64,000 nt of DNA from Pelagibius sp040217155 (GTDB taxonomy: Bacteria; Pseudomonadota; Alphaproteobacteria; Kiloniellales; Kiloniellaceae): positions 1 through 64,000 of the forward strand of contig JAVJNS010000023.1 in assembly GCA_040217155.1 (NCBI GenBank). Reading direction: 5' to 3'. Below are positions 34,809 through 43,680 of this stretch, piece after piece; within the stretch, counting starts at the first letter, position 1, and each line of letters opens with the position of its first letter. Made by a program: the position numbers and the translations under genes. The notes below the pieces were generated by a model. The model had not been told where the DNA came from. It did no database searches and was given only the letters and a program-made list of their open reading frames with translations.

Positions 34809-35576
34809 GGTGTTCTCCTCTGTTCGTTCTTCGTTGTTTGTTATTGCCGTTCCAGATGATTTTTGGATCTTCTCGAAAACGCCTTGGTGTTGCTTATGCC
34901 AGGGTCGTAAAGAGTGCTCCTACGGGCCAAATTGCGCTTGCTTGATGTGCCGCGCCGCGGACGCTCTGTCCTCCGCCCCGGACCGAGCCCGGATGATGTC
35001 CCTGGACCCTGGAATTATGATCGGCTGGCCGGTTGTCGCGCAACCGGCTGTATGGATGTATCGCAAGATCCCGCCGGGCATTTACACCCCAAATGCCCCG
35101 GCGCCGATTGGCAGATCAGTGGCCGCCATGGCAAAACTCCGATTCAGACGAAAGAAGCGAATTCGCCGATATTATGCCGCCGGCGGCGGTGGCCACCAAG
35201 CCTGGGGCTTTCGATGTGGCGAAGCGCTGCTGCGGTTCGACCGGCCCCTTTGAGGAATTCGGAGCATCATGCCGTCCAGCATGCGCCAGACCTCGTCTGG
35301 CGGCAAGCAATTCTGTGGTGCCCGCACCGCTCAACCGAATGCTGTTCCCGGCCCTCCGCCCTGAGATATCAACGGCCATGAACGGCCCCCGGAGGCGGCC
35401 AGTCGGGGATGGAATTTGGCGATCAAGGGTCCCGCGCCCAAGCGGTGCGTTGCCGCCGGGCTTCCTTGCGGTGTCGCAGCGTCGCGCCACTGATTTGCAG
35501 CGTCAGGTGGTCCGCAGGCTGTGGGCTCGCGCCTTCGCTGCGCCTCGAGTAAGCTGAGAAAACCAGGGAGAACAGC
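34809..35576. other. 768-bp intergenic region, no gene recognised
   Basis: This is the largest gap in the window, between the divergent binding-protein and DUF1932 genes. The longest ORF (35033-35557, plus strand) encodes an Arg/Pro/Ala-rich protein without recognisable similarity and looks spurious. A hairpin with an 8-bp stem (GCCGGTTG / CAACCGGC) lies at 35028-35048 without a T tract. The region could hold two promoters and a small RNA; sequence alone does not show which. Confidence 0.5.
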
Positions 35577-36494
35577 ATGGCAGAGTCACAGAGCGTCGAC
35601 ATTCGGGGGCTGACCTTCATCGGCTTCGGCGAGGCCGCCAAGGCCATGGTGAGCGGCCTGCGCGAGGCACGGCCCGACTTGCCGGTCCATCTTTTCGATA
35701 TCCGCTTTGACGGAGAAGACGGCGAGACGCTGCGCGCCGCGGCCGTCGATCTCGGGGCGACCTGCCACGACGGCATTGCCGCCGCCGTCGCGCCCTCCGA
35801 CATCGTGCTCTCCACCGTAGTCGCCAGGGCCGCGCTGCCGGTGGCCGAGGCGGCGGCCGCGCATCTGAAGCCGGGCCAGTTCTATGTCGATCTGAACTCG
35901 GCGGCGCCGCGCACCAAACTGCAAGTGGCGGAGTCTCTGGAACCCAGCGGCTGTGACGTCTTGGATGGCGCCATTCTCGCGCCGGTGCCCAAGCATCGCC
36001 ACAGGGTGCCTATTCTGCTCTGCGGCGCCAAGGCGGCGGCAGCGGCAGCGCTGCTGAACGGTCTCGGTTTCAATGTGGAAGACGGCGGCGAAACTCTCGG
36101 TGCCGCTTCGGCCACCAAGATGTTGCGCTCCATCATGATCAAGGGTGTGGAGGCGCTGTTCCTGGAATGTGTCGCGGCGGCCAGCCGGTTCGGCGCGACG
36201 GAGCGGGTGCTGAACTCCCTGCAGCCGAGCTTGCCGGGCCTCGACTGGCCGGAGCGGGCGCGCTATCTCACTTCGCGCACCGCCCTGCACGGCACCCGCC
36301 GGGCGGCCGAGATGACCGAAGCCGCGGTCATGTTGCGCGACATCGGCATCGAGCCGCTGATGGCTGAAGCGGCGGCACGGCGGATCGCCTGGGGGGCGGA
36401 GCAGGGACTGGCCGCCGGCCTGGTGGACGACGCCTTTGCGTCAGTGAAGGACATGGAAAGGGCCTTCGGTCCGAAGCACTACAAGGGCGGGTAA
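35577..36494 (+). CDS. NAD(P)-dependent dehydrogenase with DUF1932 domain
   Basis: 305 residues, ATG preceded by AGGGAG. The N-terminal 6-phosphogluconate/hydroxyisobutyrate dehydrogenase-like Rossmann domain has FIGFGEAAKAMVSGL, then VLSTVVARAALPVAEAAA and DLNSAAPRTKL. The C-terminal DUF1932 helical domain includes KMLRSIMIKGVEALFLECVAAA, whose Lys matches the catalytic Lys region of beta-hydroxyacid dehydrogenases. The substrate is not known for most members. It stands alone between two divergent or unrelated units, with napE 232 bp downstream, so context does not settle its role. A hydroxyacid oxidation linked to the nearby aromatic or carnitine loci is possible. Confidence 0.8.
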   Translation: MAESQSVDIRGLTFIGFGEAAKAMVSGLREARPDLPVHLFDIRFDGEDGETLRAAAVDLGATCHDGIAAAVAPSDIVLSTVVARAALPVAEAAAAHLKPGQFYVDLNSAAPRTKLQVAESLEPSGCDVLDGAILAPVPKHRHRVPILLCGAKAAAAAALLNGLGFNVEDGGETLGAASATKMLRSIMIKGVEALFLECVAAASRFGATERVLNSLQPSLPGLDWPERARYLTSRTALHGTRRAAEMTEAAVMLRDIGIEPLMAEAAARRIAWGAEQGLAAGLVDDAFASVKDMERAFGPKHYKGG

Positions 36495-36673
36495 CGGACT
36501 GTGCTTGGTTTCGCGTACCGCCCGCGCCCGCGCCGCTGTTGGAAGACCTGCGCCCTGACGGTGGCGACAGTGGCCGGCGCCGGCAGACCGCCGCCTCTCT
36601 CAGTTGATTGGCTCGACAAAGTCTGTCATTCTTGAACGCATGGTTGGGTAGGCCAAGCTGAAGAACCTCGTTG

Positions 36674-36688
36674 GTTCTGCAGCAGAAC
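36674..36688. promoter_or_regulatory. 15-bp perfect palindrome upstream of napE
   Basis: GTTCTGC-A-GCAGAAC, centred 46 bp before the napE ATG. It does not resemble an FNR box (TTGAT-N4-ATCAA), and no FNR or NarP-like site was found nearby. It may be an operator for a dimeric regulator of the nap operon. Confidence 0.4.
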
Positions 36689-36726
36689 GAAGTATAGCCT
36701 TTCGTCTTGAATTGAGGCAGCTTCAG

Positions 36727-36912
36727 ATGGCGCAGTCGGAAAACCCAAGCATTTCAAGCGCGCAACCTGTGACACGCCGGGAGGAACTCTTGGCGTTCTT
36801 ATTCGTCGCCGTGGTCATATGGCCCTGCGCGGCGGTCGCCGTTGTCGGTGGCTATGGTTTCTTTATTTGGATGACCCAGCTCGTCTTTGGGCCGCCGGGC
36901 CCGTCAGGCTGA
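36727..36912 (+). CDS. napE: NapE, small membrane protein of nitrate reductase operon
   Basis: 61 residues from the ATG at 36727 (a TTG five codons earlier is less likely). A charged N-terminus (TRREELLAFLF) precedes a single transmembrane segment (AVVIWPCAAVAVVGGYGFFIWM) and the short tail of NapE proteins. The function of NapE is not established; it is a common first gene of alphaproteobacterial nap operons. napF follows after 17 bp. Confidence 0.85.
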   Translation: MAQSENPSISSAQPVTRREELLAFLFVAVVIWPCAAVAVVGGYGFFIWMTQLVFGPPGPSG

Positions 36913-36929
36913 AGGAGGCTCGTCCATTG

Positions 36930-37451
36930 GTGCAGCCCGTAAACAGCCAGTCGCGGCGCGCGTTCCTGTCGGGGGGGCAGCGCTCGCGTTCTGCCGCGAC
37001 GCCGTTACGTCCACCCTGGACTGACAATGGCCGTGTTCTCGATGCTTGCACCGCCTGTGGCGACTGCATCACGTCCTGTCCCCAGGACATACTGTCACCG
37101 GACTCGGCCGGACATCCCATTTTGAGTTTTGCCGCTCGGGAATGCACCCTTTGTGGCGCCTGTGCGGCGGTCTGCGCTCAGCCGGTTTTCCTCGCTCCCG
37201 CGTCGCCGCCTTTCGACCATGTCGCGGCGCCGGGCGCGGACTGTTTTGCGCGCCGCGGCGTTCATTGCCAGACCTGCGGCGACGCCTGTCCTGCGGGGGC
37301 TATCCGCTTCGTCCATCGTCTCGGTGGCCCGCCGCTACCTGAAGTCGTCGAGGATCGATGCACCGGTTGCGGCGCCTGTATCTCCGTTTGTCCGGCAGCG
37401 GCAATCTCGGTACGGCAGGGGCACCGGCTTGCGGAAGCAAGTCATGGCTGA
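36930..37451 (+). CDS. napF: NapF, four-cluster ferredoxin-type protein
   Basis: 173 residues from a GTG; a TTG one codon earlier is equally well placed after GAAGGAGG (36911-36918). Four cysteine groups for [4Fe-4S] clusters are visible: CTACGDCITSCP, CTLCGACAAVCAQP, CQTCGDACP and CTGCGACISVCP. It is cytoplasmic, with no signal peptide. NapF is thought to help mature NapA or supply electrons to its iron-sulfur cluster before Tat export. It overlaps napD by 8 bp, indicating coupled translation. Confidence 0.93.
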   Translation: MQPVNSQSRRAFLSGGQRSRSAATPLRPPWTDNGRVLDACTACGDCITSCPQDILSPDSAGHPILSFAARECTLCGACAAVCAQPVFLAPASPPFDHVAAPGADCFARRGVHCQTCGDACPAGAIRFVHRLGGPPLPEVVEDRCTGCGACISVCPAAAISVRQGHRLAEASHG

Positions 37452-37731
37452 GGCGACAAAGGAGCATCACATTTCCAGTGCTGTCGTCAGTGCCAGACCG
37501 GAATTTTGCCAAGGCGTGGCGGAGCGGATCGCCAGCTTGCCGGATACCGAAGTCCACTATGTTGCGGAGAGCAAGATCGTCATCGTAATGGAAGGTTCGA
37601 GTCAGGACGCCATAGGCGGCCGCCTCACGCACATTGCCCTTATGGATCACGTGCTTTCCGCCAACCTCGTCTATGAAATAGTCGATAGCCAGAATCTGGA
37701 GGAGAGTTGCTATGCCGCACTCAAGGCGTGA
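37444..37731 (+). CDS. napD: NapD, NapA signal-peptide chaperone
   Basis: 95 residues with a ferredoxin-like fold. The conserved start HHISSAVVSARPEFCQGVAERIASLPDTEVHY and the Gly/Leu pattern after it match NapD. The protein binds the twin-arginine signal of NapA and holds it back from export until the molybdenum cofactor is inserted. It overlaps napF upstream and napA downstream (20 bp), which fits tight stoichiometric coupling. Confidence 0.92.
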   Translation: MAEATKEHHISSAVVSARPEFCQGVAERIASLPDTEVHYVAESKIVIVMEGSSQDAIGGRLTHIALMDHVLSANLVYEIVDSQNLEESCYAALKA

Positions 37732-40207
37732 TGTCCTGAAGCTACAGGCCGCCTCGATAGCGGCGGCGGCGGCCGGGTTGGCGCCGGGTGCGCTGGCCCA
37801 GCCGGTCGAAGGAGGCGTGGGGTCGCTGGGCATCTCCTGGTCGAAGGCGCCCTGCCGCTTTTGCGGTACCGGTTGCGGCGTAATGGTGGGCGTAAAGGAG
37901 GGCAAGGTAGTTGCCACCCATGGCGATGTTAAGGCCGAGGTGAACCGCGGCCTCAATTGCGTGAAGGGCTATTTTCTCTCCAAGATCATGTACGGGCATG
38001 ACCGGCTGACCCAGCCTTTGCTGCGCAAGAATAATGGTGTCTTTGACAAGGACGGCGAGTTCGAGCCCGTAAGCTGGGACGAGGCCTTCGATGTGATGGC
38101 GGAAAAGTGCAAGGCGTCGCTCGCCGACAAGGGCCCCACTGCGGTGGGCATGTTCGGTTCCGGCCAGTGGACCATATGGGAAGGCTACGCTGCCTCGAAG
38201 TTCATGCGCGCGGGACTGCGCTCGAACAACCTCGATCCAAATGCCCGGCATTGCATGGCCTCTGCGGCCACGGCCTTCATCCGTAGCTTTGGAATCGACG
38301 AACCGATGGGTTGCTACGACGATTTCGAGGCGGCGGACGCATTTGTGCTCTGGGGCTCGAATATGGCCGAGATGCATCCGATCCTTTGGACACGCATCAC
38401 CGACCGGCGGCTCAGCAATCCCCACGCGCGGGTGGCTGTGCTCTCCACCTTTACCCATCGGAGTTCGGATCTGGCGGATCTGCCGATCATTTTTCGCCCC
38501 GGCAGCGACCTGGCGATCCTCAACTACATTGCCAACTACATCATCTCCACTGGGCGCGTGAACCAGGAGTTCATCGAACGGCACACGACCTTCATGACCG
38601 GAATGACGGACATCGGCTATGGCTTGCGCCCGGAAGACCCGCGCGAGCAGGCGGCGACCGGCGCCGCCCAGGCCGGAAAGATGGACCCGAGCGACTTCGA
38701 GGCGTTCAAGGCATTCGTATCTGACTATACGCTGGACAAGGTCGCTGAACTCTCAGGGGTCGAGCCGACCCAGCTTGAAGCCTTGGCGGAACTCTACGCC
38801 GACCCCAATGTCAAGGTGATGTCGCTCTGGACCATGGGGTTCAATCAGCATGTTCGTGGTGTCTGGGCGAATCATCTCGTCTACAACATTCACTTGCTGA
38901 CAGGGAAAATCTCGGAACCGGGCAACTCTCCCTTCTCGCTGACCGGTCAACCTTCGGCTTGCGGCACCGCCCGCGAAGTGGGGACCTTTGCGCATCGGCT
39001 GCCGGCGGATTTGGTGGTCACAAATCCGGAACACCGCAAGCGCGCGGAAGATATCTGGAGGCTGCCGCCAGGTCTGCTGCCCGACAAGCCAGGCTATCAC
39101 GCTGTTCAGCAGGATCGCATGCTGCACGACGGCCTGCTCAATTTCTATTGGATCCAGGTCAACAACAACCTGCAGGCATCAGCGAACTCTTCGAACGAAG
39201 CCTATCCAGGTTACCGCAATCCGGAAAATTTCATCGTCGTCTCCGATGCCTATCCGACGGTAACCGCCATGGCGGCTGATCTGATTCTGCCCACTGCCAT
39301 GTGGGTCGAGAAGGAAGGCGCTTATGGAAATGCTGAACGCCGCACACATTTCTGGCAACAACTGGTTTCGGCGCCCGGCGCGGCGCGCTCCGACCTATGG
39401 CAGATCATGGAGTTTTCCAAGCGTTTCACAACCGAAGAAGTCTGGCCGCCGGATATTCTTGCCGCCAACCCGGACTATAAGGGCAAGTCGCTCTACGACA
39501 TCCTGTTCCGCAATGGCAACGTCGATCGTTTTCCGGTCGACGAGTTGAGTGAGGACTACGACAACCAAGAGGCCAAGGAAGCCGGGTACTATGTTCAAAA
39601 AGGCCTGTTTGAAGAGTACGCCAGTTTCGGGCGCAGTCATGGTCATGACCTTGCGCCATTCGATACCTACCATCAGGTCCGCGGCCTGCGCTGGCCGGTG
39701 GTCGATGGCAAGGAGACGCGCTGGCGCTTCCGCGAGGGGTATGATCCTTACGTGAAAAAGGGGGCAGGGGTCGAGTTCTATGGCCGGCCGGACGGTCGGG
39801 CCGTCATTCTCGCGGTTCCCTACGAGCCGCCCGCCGAGTCGCCCGACGAGGAGTTCAATCTCTGGCTGGTAACCGGTCGCGTCCTGGAGCATTGGCACTC
39901 CGGTTCGATGACCATGAGGGTGCCGGAGCTCTTCAAGGCCTTCCCGGGCGCGCGATGTTTCATGCACGCCGATGACGCTCGCGACCGCGGCATCAATCAA
40001 GGGGCGGAGATCGAGGTGACTTCCCGGCGCGGGTCGATTCGCACCAGGGTCGAAACACGCGGTCGCAATCGCATGCCGCGTGGTGTTGTGTTCGTGCCAT
40101 GGTTCGACGCCAGCCAGCTCATCAACAAGGTCACGCTAGACGCCACCGATCCCATATCCAAGCAAACGGATTTCAAGAAATGCGCCGTCCGAATCGAGCC
40201 AGTCTGA
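37712..40207 (+). CDS. napA: NapA, periplasmic nitrate reductase catalytic subunit
   Basis: 831 residues, ATG preceded by GGAGGAG. The Tat signal is SRRDVLKLQAA. The [4Fe-4S] site is C48-x2-C51-x3-C55-x27-C83. The molybdenum ligand is Cys181 in ARHCMASAA. The rest is a molybdopterin oxidoreductase with the dinucleotide-binding domain at the C-terminus (TGRVLEHWHSGSMT, PRGVVFVPWFDAS). It reduces nitrate to nitrite in the periplasm, taking electrons from NapC through NapB, and does not itself conserve energy. It is full length and intact. Confidence 0.97.
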   Translation: MPHSRRDVLKLQAASIAAAAAGLAPGALAQPVEGGVGSLGISWSKAPCRFCGTGCGVMVGVKEGKVVATHGDVKAEVNRGLNCVKGYFLSKIMYGHDRLTQPLLRKNNGVFDKDGEFEPVSWDEAFDVMAEKCKASLADKGPTAVGMFGSGQWTIWEGYAASKFMRAGLRSNNLDPNARHCMASAATAFIRSFGIDEPMGCYDDFEAADAFVLWGSNMAEMHPILWTRITDRRLSNPHARVAVLSTFTHRSSDLADLPIIFRPGSDLAILNYIANYIISTGRVNQEFIERHTTFMTGMTDIGYGLRPEDPREQAATGAAQAGKMDPSDFEAFKAFVSDYTLDKVAELSGVEPTQLEALAELYADPNVKVMSLWTMGFNQHVRGVWANHLVYNIHLLTGKISEPGNSPFSLTGQPSACGTAREVGTFAHRLPADLVVTNPEHRKRAEDIWRLPPGLLPDKPGYHAVQQDRMLHDGLLNFYWIQVNNNLQASANSSNEAYPGYRNPENFIVVSDAYPTVTAMAADLILPTAMWVEKEGAYGNAERRTHFWQQLVSAPGAARSDLWQIMEFSKRFTTEEVWPPDILAANPDYKGKSLYDILFRNGNVDRFPVDELSEDYDNQEAKEAGYYVQKGLFEEYASFGRSHGHDLAPFDTYHQVRGLRWPVVDGKETRWRFREGYDPYVKKGAGVEFYGRPDGRAVILAVPYEPPAESPDEEFNLWLVTGRVLEHWHSGSMTMRVPELFKAFPGARCFMHADDARDRGINQGAEIEVTSRRGSIRTRVETRGRNRMPRGVVFVPWFDASQLINKVTLDATDPISKQTDFKKCAVRIEPV

Positions 40208-40662
40208 TTCTTCGCGCCTTCGCGGGCAGCCTCGTTGCCGGCGCGGTCCTGCTGGGGACCGTCGCGGTTTCCCAGGAACTCCTGAGTGCTTCACCGCGCT
40301 TGACCGGTCCGACACCGGCTATGGACAACGCGAATGCGCCGCCGCTTGCCAAGCCGGTCACCGACGATATCCGCAAGATGCGCAACTATCCGGAACAGCC
40401 GCCGGTGATTCCGCATTCCATCTCAGGATATCAACTTTCGCTCAATACCAATCGCTGCCTGGAATGTCATCGGCGCCAGTTTACCGAGGCCTCGGGAGCG
40501 CCCATGATCAGTGTCACGCATTTTATGGATCGGGACTTTCAGATTCTTTCCGACGTCGCGCCGCGCCGCTACTTCTGCCTGCAGTGTCACGTGCCGCAGA
40601 CTGAGGCAAAGCCCCTGGTCGAGAACGATTTCGTGGACATGACCGAAATTGGGGCCAACTAG
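40180..40662 (+). CDS. napB: NapB, diheme cytochrome c subunit
   Basis: 160 residues from the ATG at 40180, overlapping napA by 28 bp. An N-terminal signal segment (AGSLVAGAVLLGTVAV) leads to a periplasmic domain with two heme c sites, CLECH (93-97) and CLQCH (133-137), plus distal His candidates in PVIPHS and SVTHFM. It passes electrons from NapC to NapA and forms the NapAB complex. Confidence 0.95.
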   Translation: MRRPNRASLILRAFAGSLVAGAVLLGTVAVSQELLSASPRLTGPTPAMDNANAPPLAKPVTDDIRKMRNYPEQPPVIPHSISGYQLSLNTNRCLECHRRQFTEASGAPMISVTHFMDRDFQILSDVAPRRYFCLQCHVPQTEAKPLVENDFVDMTEIGAN

Positions 40663-40671
40663 GGGGTGGTA

Positions 40672-41349
40672 ATGAAAGGCTTGGTGCGACGCCTCTGGGG
40701 CAGGGGCTTGCGGTTCTGGCGAGTCTTAAGCCGTCCTGCGGCTCACCTGAGCCTCGGCTTTCTGACGCTGGGCGGTTTTCTTTTTGGTGTGATTTTCTGG
40801 GGCGGCTTCAATACGGCGCTTGAGCTGACCAACACCGAGGCGTTTTGTATCAGCTGTCACGAGATGCGCGACAACGTCTACCAGGATTTGACCCGCACAG
40901 TGCACTTTTCCAATCGCTCCGGGGTGCGAGCGTCTTGTCCAGACTGCCACGTCCCGCATGAATGGACGGACAAGATCGCGCGAAAAATGCAGGCTTCCAA
41001 GGAGGTCTGGGGCAAGATCTTTGGTACTATCAGCACGCGCCAGAAGTTTGTCGAGAAACGTCTTGAACTGGCCAAGCACGAATGGACGCGGCTTAAGTCA
41101 AACGACTCGCTGGAGTGCAGAAACTGCCACTCCTCGATCGCGATGGACTTTTCCCGTCAGACGCCGCGTGCGGCCGAAATCCATGGGCGTTACCTGGTCG
41201 CAGGAGAACGCACCTGTATCGACTGTCACAAGGGCATCGCGCACGAACTCCCCGACATGACCGGCATTGAACCCGGATGGCAGGCACCCCTAGATCTGCG
41301 CGCGGGCGATCTTGGGCCGCAGTCCTGGCTGCACCGAAGTATTGAATAA
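40672..41349 (+). CDS. napC: NapC, membrane tetraheme quinol dehydrogenase
   Basis: 225 residues from the ATG with AGGGGG five bases upstream; an in-frame GTG two codons earlier is possible. A single N-terminal membrane anchor (LGFLTLGGFLFGVIFWGGF) precedes four heme c sites: CISCH, CPDCH, CRNCH and CIDCH. This is the NapC/NirT family. It oxidises membrane quinol and reduces NapB. It is the last gene of napEFDABC; no napGH or regulatory gene is present, so NapC is the only visible quinol route. Confidence 0.96.
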   Translation: MKGLVRRLWGRGLRFWRVLSRPAAHLSLGFLTLGGFLFGVIFWGGFNTALELTNTEAFCISCHEMRDNVYQDLTRTVHFSNRSGVRASCPDCHVPHEWTDKIARKMQASKEVWGKIFGTISTRQKFVEKRLELAKHEWTRLKSNDSLECRNCHSSIAMDFSRQTPRAAEIHGRYLVAGERTCIDCHKGIAHELPDMTGIEPGWQAPLDLRAGDLGPQSWLHRSIE

Positions 41350-41420
41350 TCTCCTGGCGCCAGTCGCTGCGGCATCGAATCCCGCGGCGCGTGGCGCAGC
41401 GCGGCGCTGAAGGCGCCCAG

Positions 41421-42197
41421 TTAATCCTTATATGACGGGTCGCTGCGGTCGAGCTTGCGGCGCAGGGCCGGCCACTCGACCTTGCCGATCGGGCGGTAGC
41501 CCTTTTCCGAGTTGTTGAAGCGGTTGCGCTCGATGGTGGTGCGCTGGACATCCTCGGGGATCGGATTGATCTCCGCGCCGGCCTGCTGGACGGAGAGCTG
41601 CATGTAGCAGGCGCGCTCGGCCCGGTACATCCACATGAAGGCCTCGCCGACCGTGCGGCCCACGGTCAGCAGGCCGTGGTTGCGCAGGATCAGCACCCGG
41701 TTCTCGCCCAGATCGTTGACGATGCTTTCGCGCTCGGCGACGTCCGTGGCGATGCCCTGATAGTCGTGATAGCCGGTCTGCGCGATCACCGCCATGGCGT
41801 GCTGGGTCAGCGGCAGCAGCCCGTGCTTCTGCGTAGCCACCCCGACGCCGGCGCGGGTGTGGGTGTGGATCACGCAGGCCACCTCCGGGCGCGCCATGTG
41901 AATGGCGCCGTGAATGACAAAGCCGGCCGGATTGATGGTGTAGTCGGTCGCGGAGAGAATGTTGCCTTCCTGGTCGACCTTGACCAGGCTCGAAGCGGTG
42001 ACCTCGTCGAACATCAGTCCGAAGGGATTGATGAGGAACTGGTGCTCAGGGCCTGGTACCCGCGCGGAGAGATGGGTCGCCAGCAGGTCGGACCAGCCAT
42101 AGCGGTCGACGAGCCTGAAGGCGGCGGCGAGTTCCACGCGCATTTCCCACTCTTCCGGCGGGCAATCGATGTTTGGGACCGCACGAGGGACGCTCAA
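41421..42197 (-). CDS. Class II aldolase/adducin-family protein
   Basis: About 258 residues if the TTG at 42197 is used, which gives the usual family length. An ATG at 42260 adds 21 Arg-rich residues without a ribosome-binding site, so the start is uncertain. Zinc-aldolase features are visible: THLSARVPG, a His pair in VIHTHTRAGVGVA, and the third His in LRNHGLLTVG. Members cleave sugar phosphates or decarboxylate/aldol-cleave organic acids; many are of unknown substrate. It is transcribed away from the tripartite tricarboxylate transporter and could act on its substrate. No firm function is offered. Confidence 0.8.
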   Translation of the reverse strand: MSVPRAVPNIDCPPEEWEMRVELAAAFRLVDRYGWSDLLATHLSARVPGPEHQFLINPFGLMFDEVTASSLVKVDQEGNILSATDYTINPAGFVIHGAIHMARPEVACVIHTHTRAGVGVATQKHGLLPLTQHAMAVIAQTGYHDYQGIATDVAERESIVNDLGENRVLILRNHGLLTVGRTVGEAFMWMYRAERACYMQLSVQQAGAEINPIPEDVQRTTIERNRFNNSEKGYRPIGKVEWPALRRKLDRSDPSYKD

Positions 42198-42495
42198 GGT
42201 ATTTCTGCCCTTCGGTTGTGTCGGCCGGCGATGCTGCAGGCGGAGGCGGGCTTTCCGCATCTGGTATCGGAGTTTGCCGATATGCGATAGTTGTTGAACC
42301 TATAGCAGCACAACAAACGCCGGCGCCGGAAGTCTTGGCCGCGGGGAAGTAATCATCGTCGCATTAAAATAGTAGCTCAAGGCTTGGCGCAATGGTCTCA
42401 CGTCGGTAAGGTTGCGGCAACCGGAGAGAACGCTTCGGAGATAGTTAACGAGACCGGGCGCCAAGCCGACTCGGTCTCATCAATGGGAGGAATGC

Positions 42496-43605
42496 ATGTC
42501 CGTCACGAAGACGACCCGTAGGGTGGCATTTGGTATGGTGGCAGCGGCCGCCGTCGCTGCGTCCGCTTCAACCCAGGCAGTCGCCGCCGGTCATGGGATC
42601 AATCTTGAGGGGAAAACCGTCGAGTTCCTCATTCCCTTCTCGGAGTCCGGCGGTTCCGCCAAGTGGGCCAATTTTTTCGCGCCGCTTTTGAGCGAGGCTT
42701 TGCCCGGCAATCCCACGGTCGTGGTGAAGTACATGCCCGGTGCCGGCTCCACGAAAGGCGCCAACTTTTTTCAGGAAAAGAGATACGACGACGGCGCCTT
42801 GATCTTCGGGTCTTCGGGGTCGACGCAGTTTCCCTATCTGTTGGGTGATCCTCGTGTCCGCTACGAGTACAACGACTGGAACGTCGTGCTCGCCTCCGGC
42901 ACCGGCGGCGTCGCCTATCTTCCGCCCGACCTTGGCGCGCGCTTTGACGGCGATGCGGATGATCTGAAGGGCATCGACTTCATCTACGGTTCGCAAGGCG
43001 CGACGCGCCTCGATCTGGTGCCGCTCCTGGCGTGGGAAATGCTGGGTATGTCGGTGGAGCCGGTCTTTGGCATCAAAGGCCGCGGCGACGGCCGTTTGAT
43101 GTTCGAGCGCGGCGAGGCCAACATCGACTATCAGACTTCGTCCGCTTACCTGAAGGGCGTCGTTCCTCTGGTCGAGGCGGGCAAGGCCGTGCCGATGATG
43201 TCCTGGGGCGCGCTGGATGAGGACGGAAACATCGTTCGCGATCCGACCTTCCCGGACATGCCGACCTTCAAGGAAGTCTGCCAGGCGACGGCAGGCTGCG
43301 AGACCAGCGGTGAAAAATGGGAAGCCTGGAAGGCGTTCTTCGTGGCCGGCTTCCCGGCGCAGAAGATGGTGTTCCTGCCCCAGGGCGCGCCGCAGGAGGC
43401 CATCGACACCTACACGGCTGCCTTCAACGCGATCCTCGCGCGCCCCGACTTCGCGCAGATGTCCGAAGTGACTCTCGGCGTCTATCCGCAGTTGACCGGG
43501 AAAGGGGCCCAGGGCGCCAAGGCGCAGGCCACGCAGGTTCCTGCCGAGGCGAAGGCTTTCGTGACCAACTGGCTTGAGGAACGCTACGGCGTCACGCTGA
43601 AGTAG
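42496..43605 (+). CDS. tctC: TctC-family periplasmic binding protein
   Basis: 369 residues, with GGGAGGAAT before the ATG and a signal peptide ending near AVAAGHG (about 33). It is a Bug/TctC receptor of a tripartite tricarboxylate transporter, with VEFLIPFSESGGSAKWANFF in the ligand-anchoring position, KYMPGAGSTKGANFF, and ALPAQ-like FPAQKMVFLPQGAP near the end. It binds carboxylated ligands and delivers them to the TctAB permease encoded 75 bp downstream. The galBCD genes close by suggest an aromatic-derived or C4-C7 polycarboxylate as ligand. Confidence 0.88.
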   Translation: MSVTKTTRRVAFGMVAAAAVAASASTQAVAAGHGINLEGKTVEFLIPFSESGGSAKWANFFAPLLSEALPGNPTVVVKYMPGAGSTKGANFFQEKRYDDGALIFGSSGSTQFPYLLGDPRVRYEYNDWNVVLASGTGGVAYLPPDLGARFDGDADDLKGIDFIYGSQGATRLDLVPLLAWEMLGMSVEPVFGIKGRGDGRLMFERGEANIDYQTSSAYLKGVVPLVEAGKAVPMMSWGALDEDGNIVRDPTFPDMPTFKEVCQATAGCETSGEKWEAWKAFFVAGFPAQKMVFLPQGAPQEAIDTYTAAFNAILARPDFAQMSEVTLGVYPQLTGKGAQGAKAQATQVPAEAKAFVTNWLEERYGVTLK

Positions 43606-43614
43606 CCGGGCTGA

Positions 43615-43643
43615 CCCCCCTCCCACCAGTCGTGGGAGGGGGG
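43615..43643 (+). other. Intercistronic hairpin between tctC and tctA
   Basis: A perfect 12-bp stem (CCCCCCTCCCAC / GTGGGAGGGGGG, 5-nt loop) starts 9 bp after the tctC stop. It is not followed by a T tract. It probably acts as a processing or stability element, or partial terminator, favouring binding-protein expression. Confidence 0.65.
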
Positions 43644-43680
43644 GTGTTCTCTCCCAAATCACACTGTCGGTGGGGTCAAG

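Noticed and set aside
33297..34859. 520-codon plus-strand ORF opposite the family 5 binding protein
   Set aside because: Shadow of a Tat-exported binding protein; no ribosome-binding site or domain.
36601..36650. Possible FNR box upstream of napE (TTGAT followed by TCGACAA)
   Set aside because: The second half-site does not match ATCAA at the right spacing.
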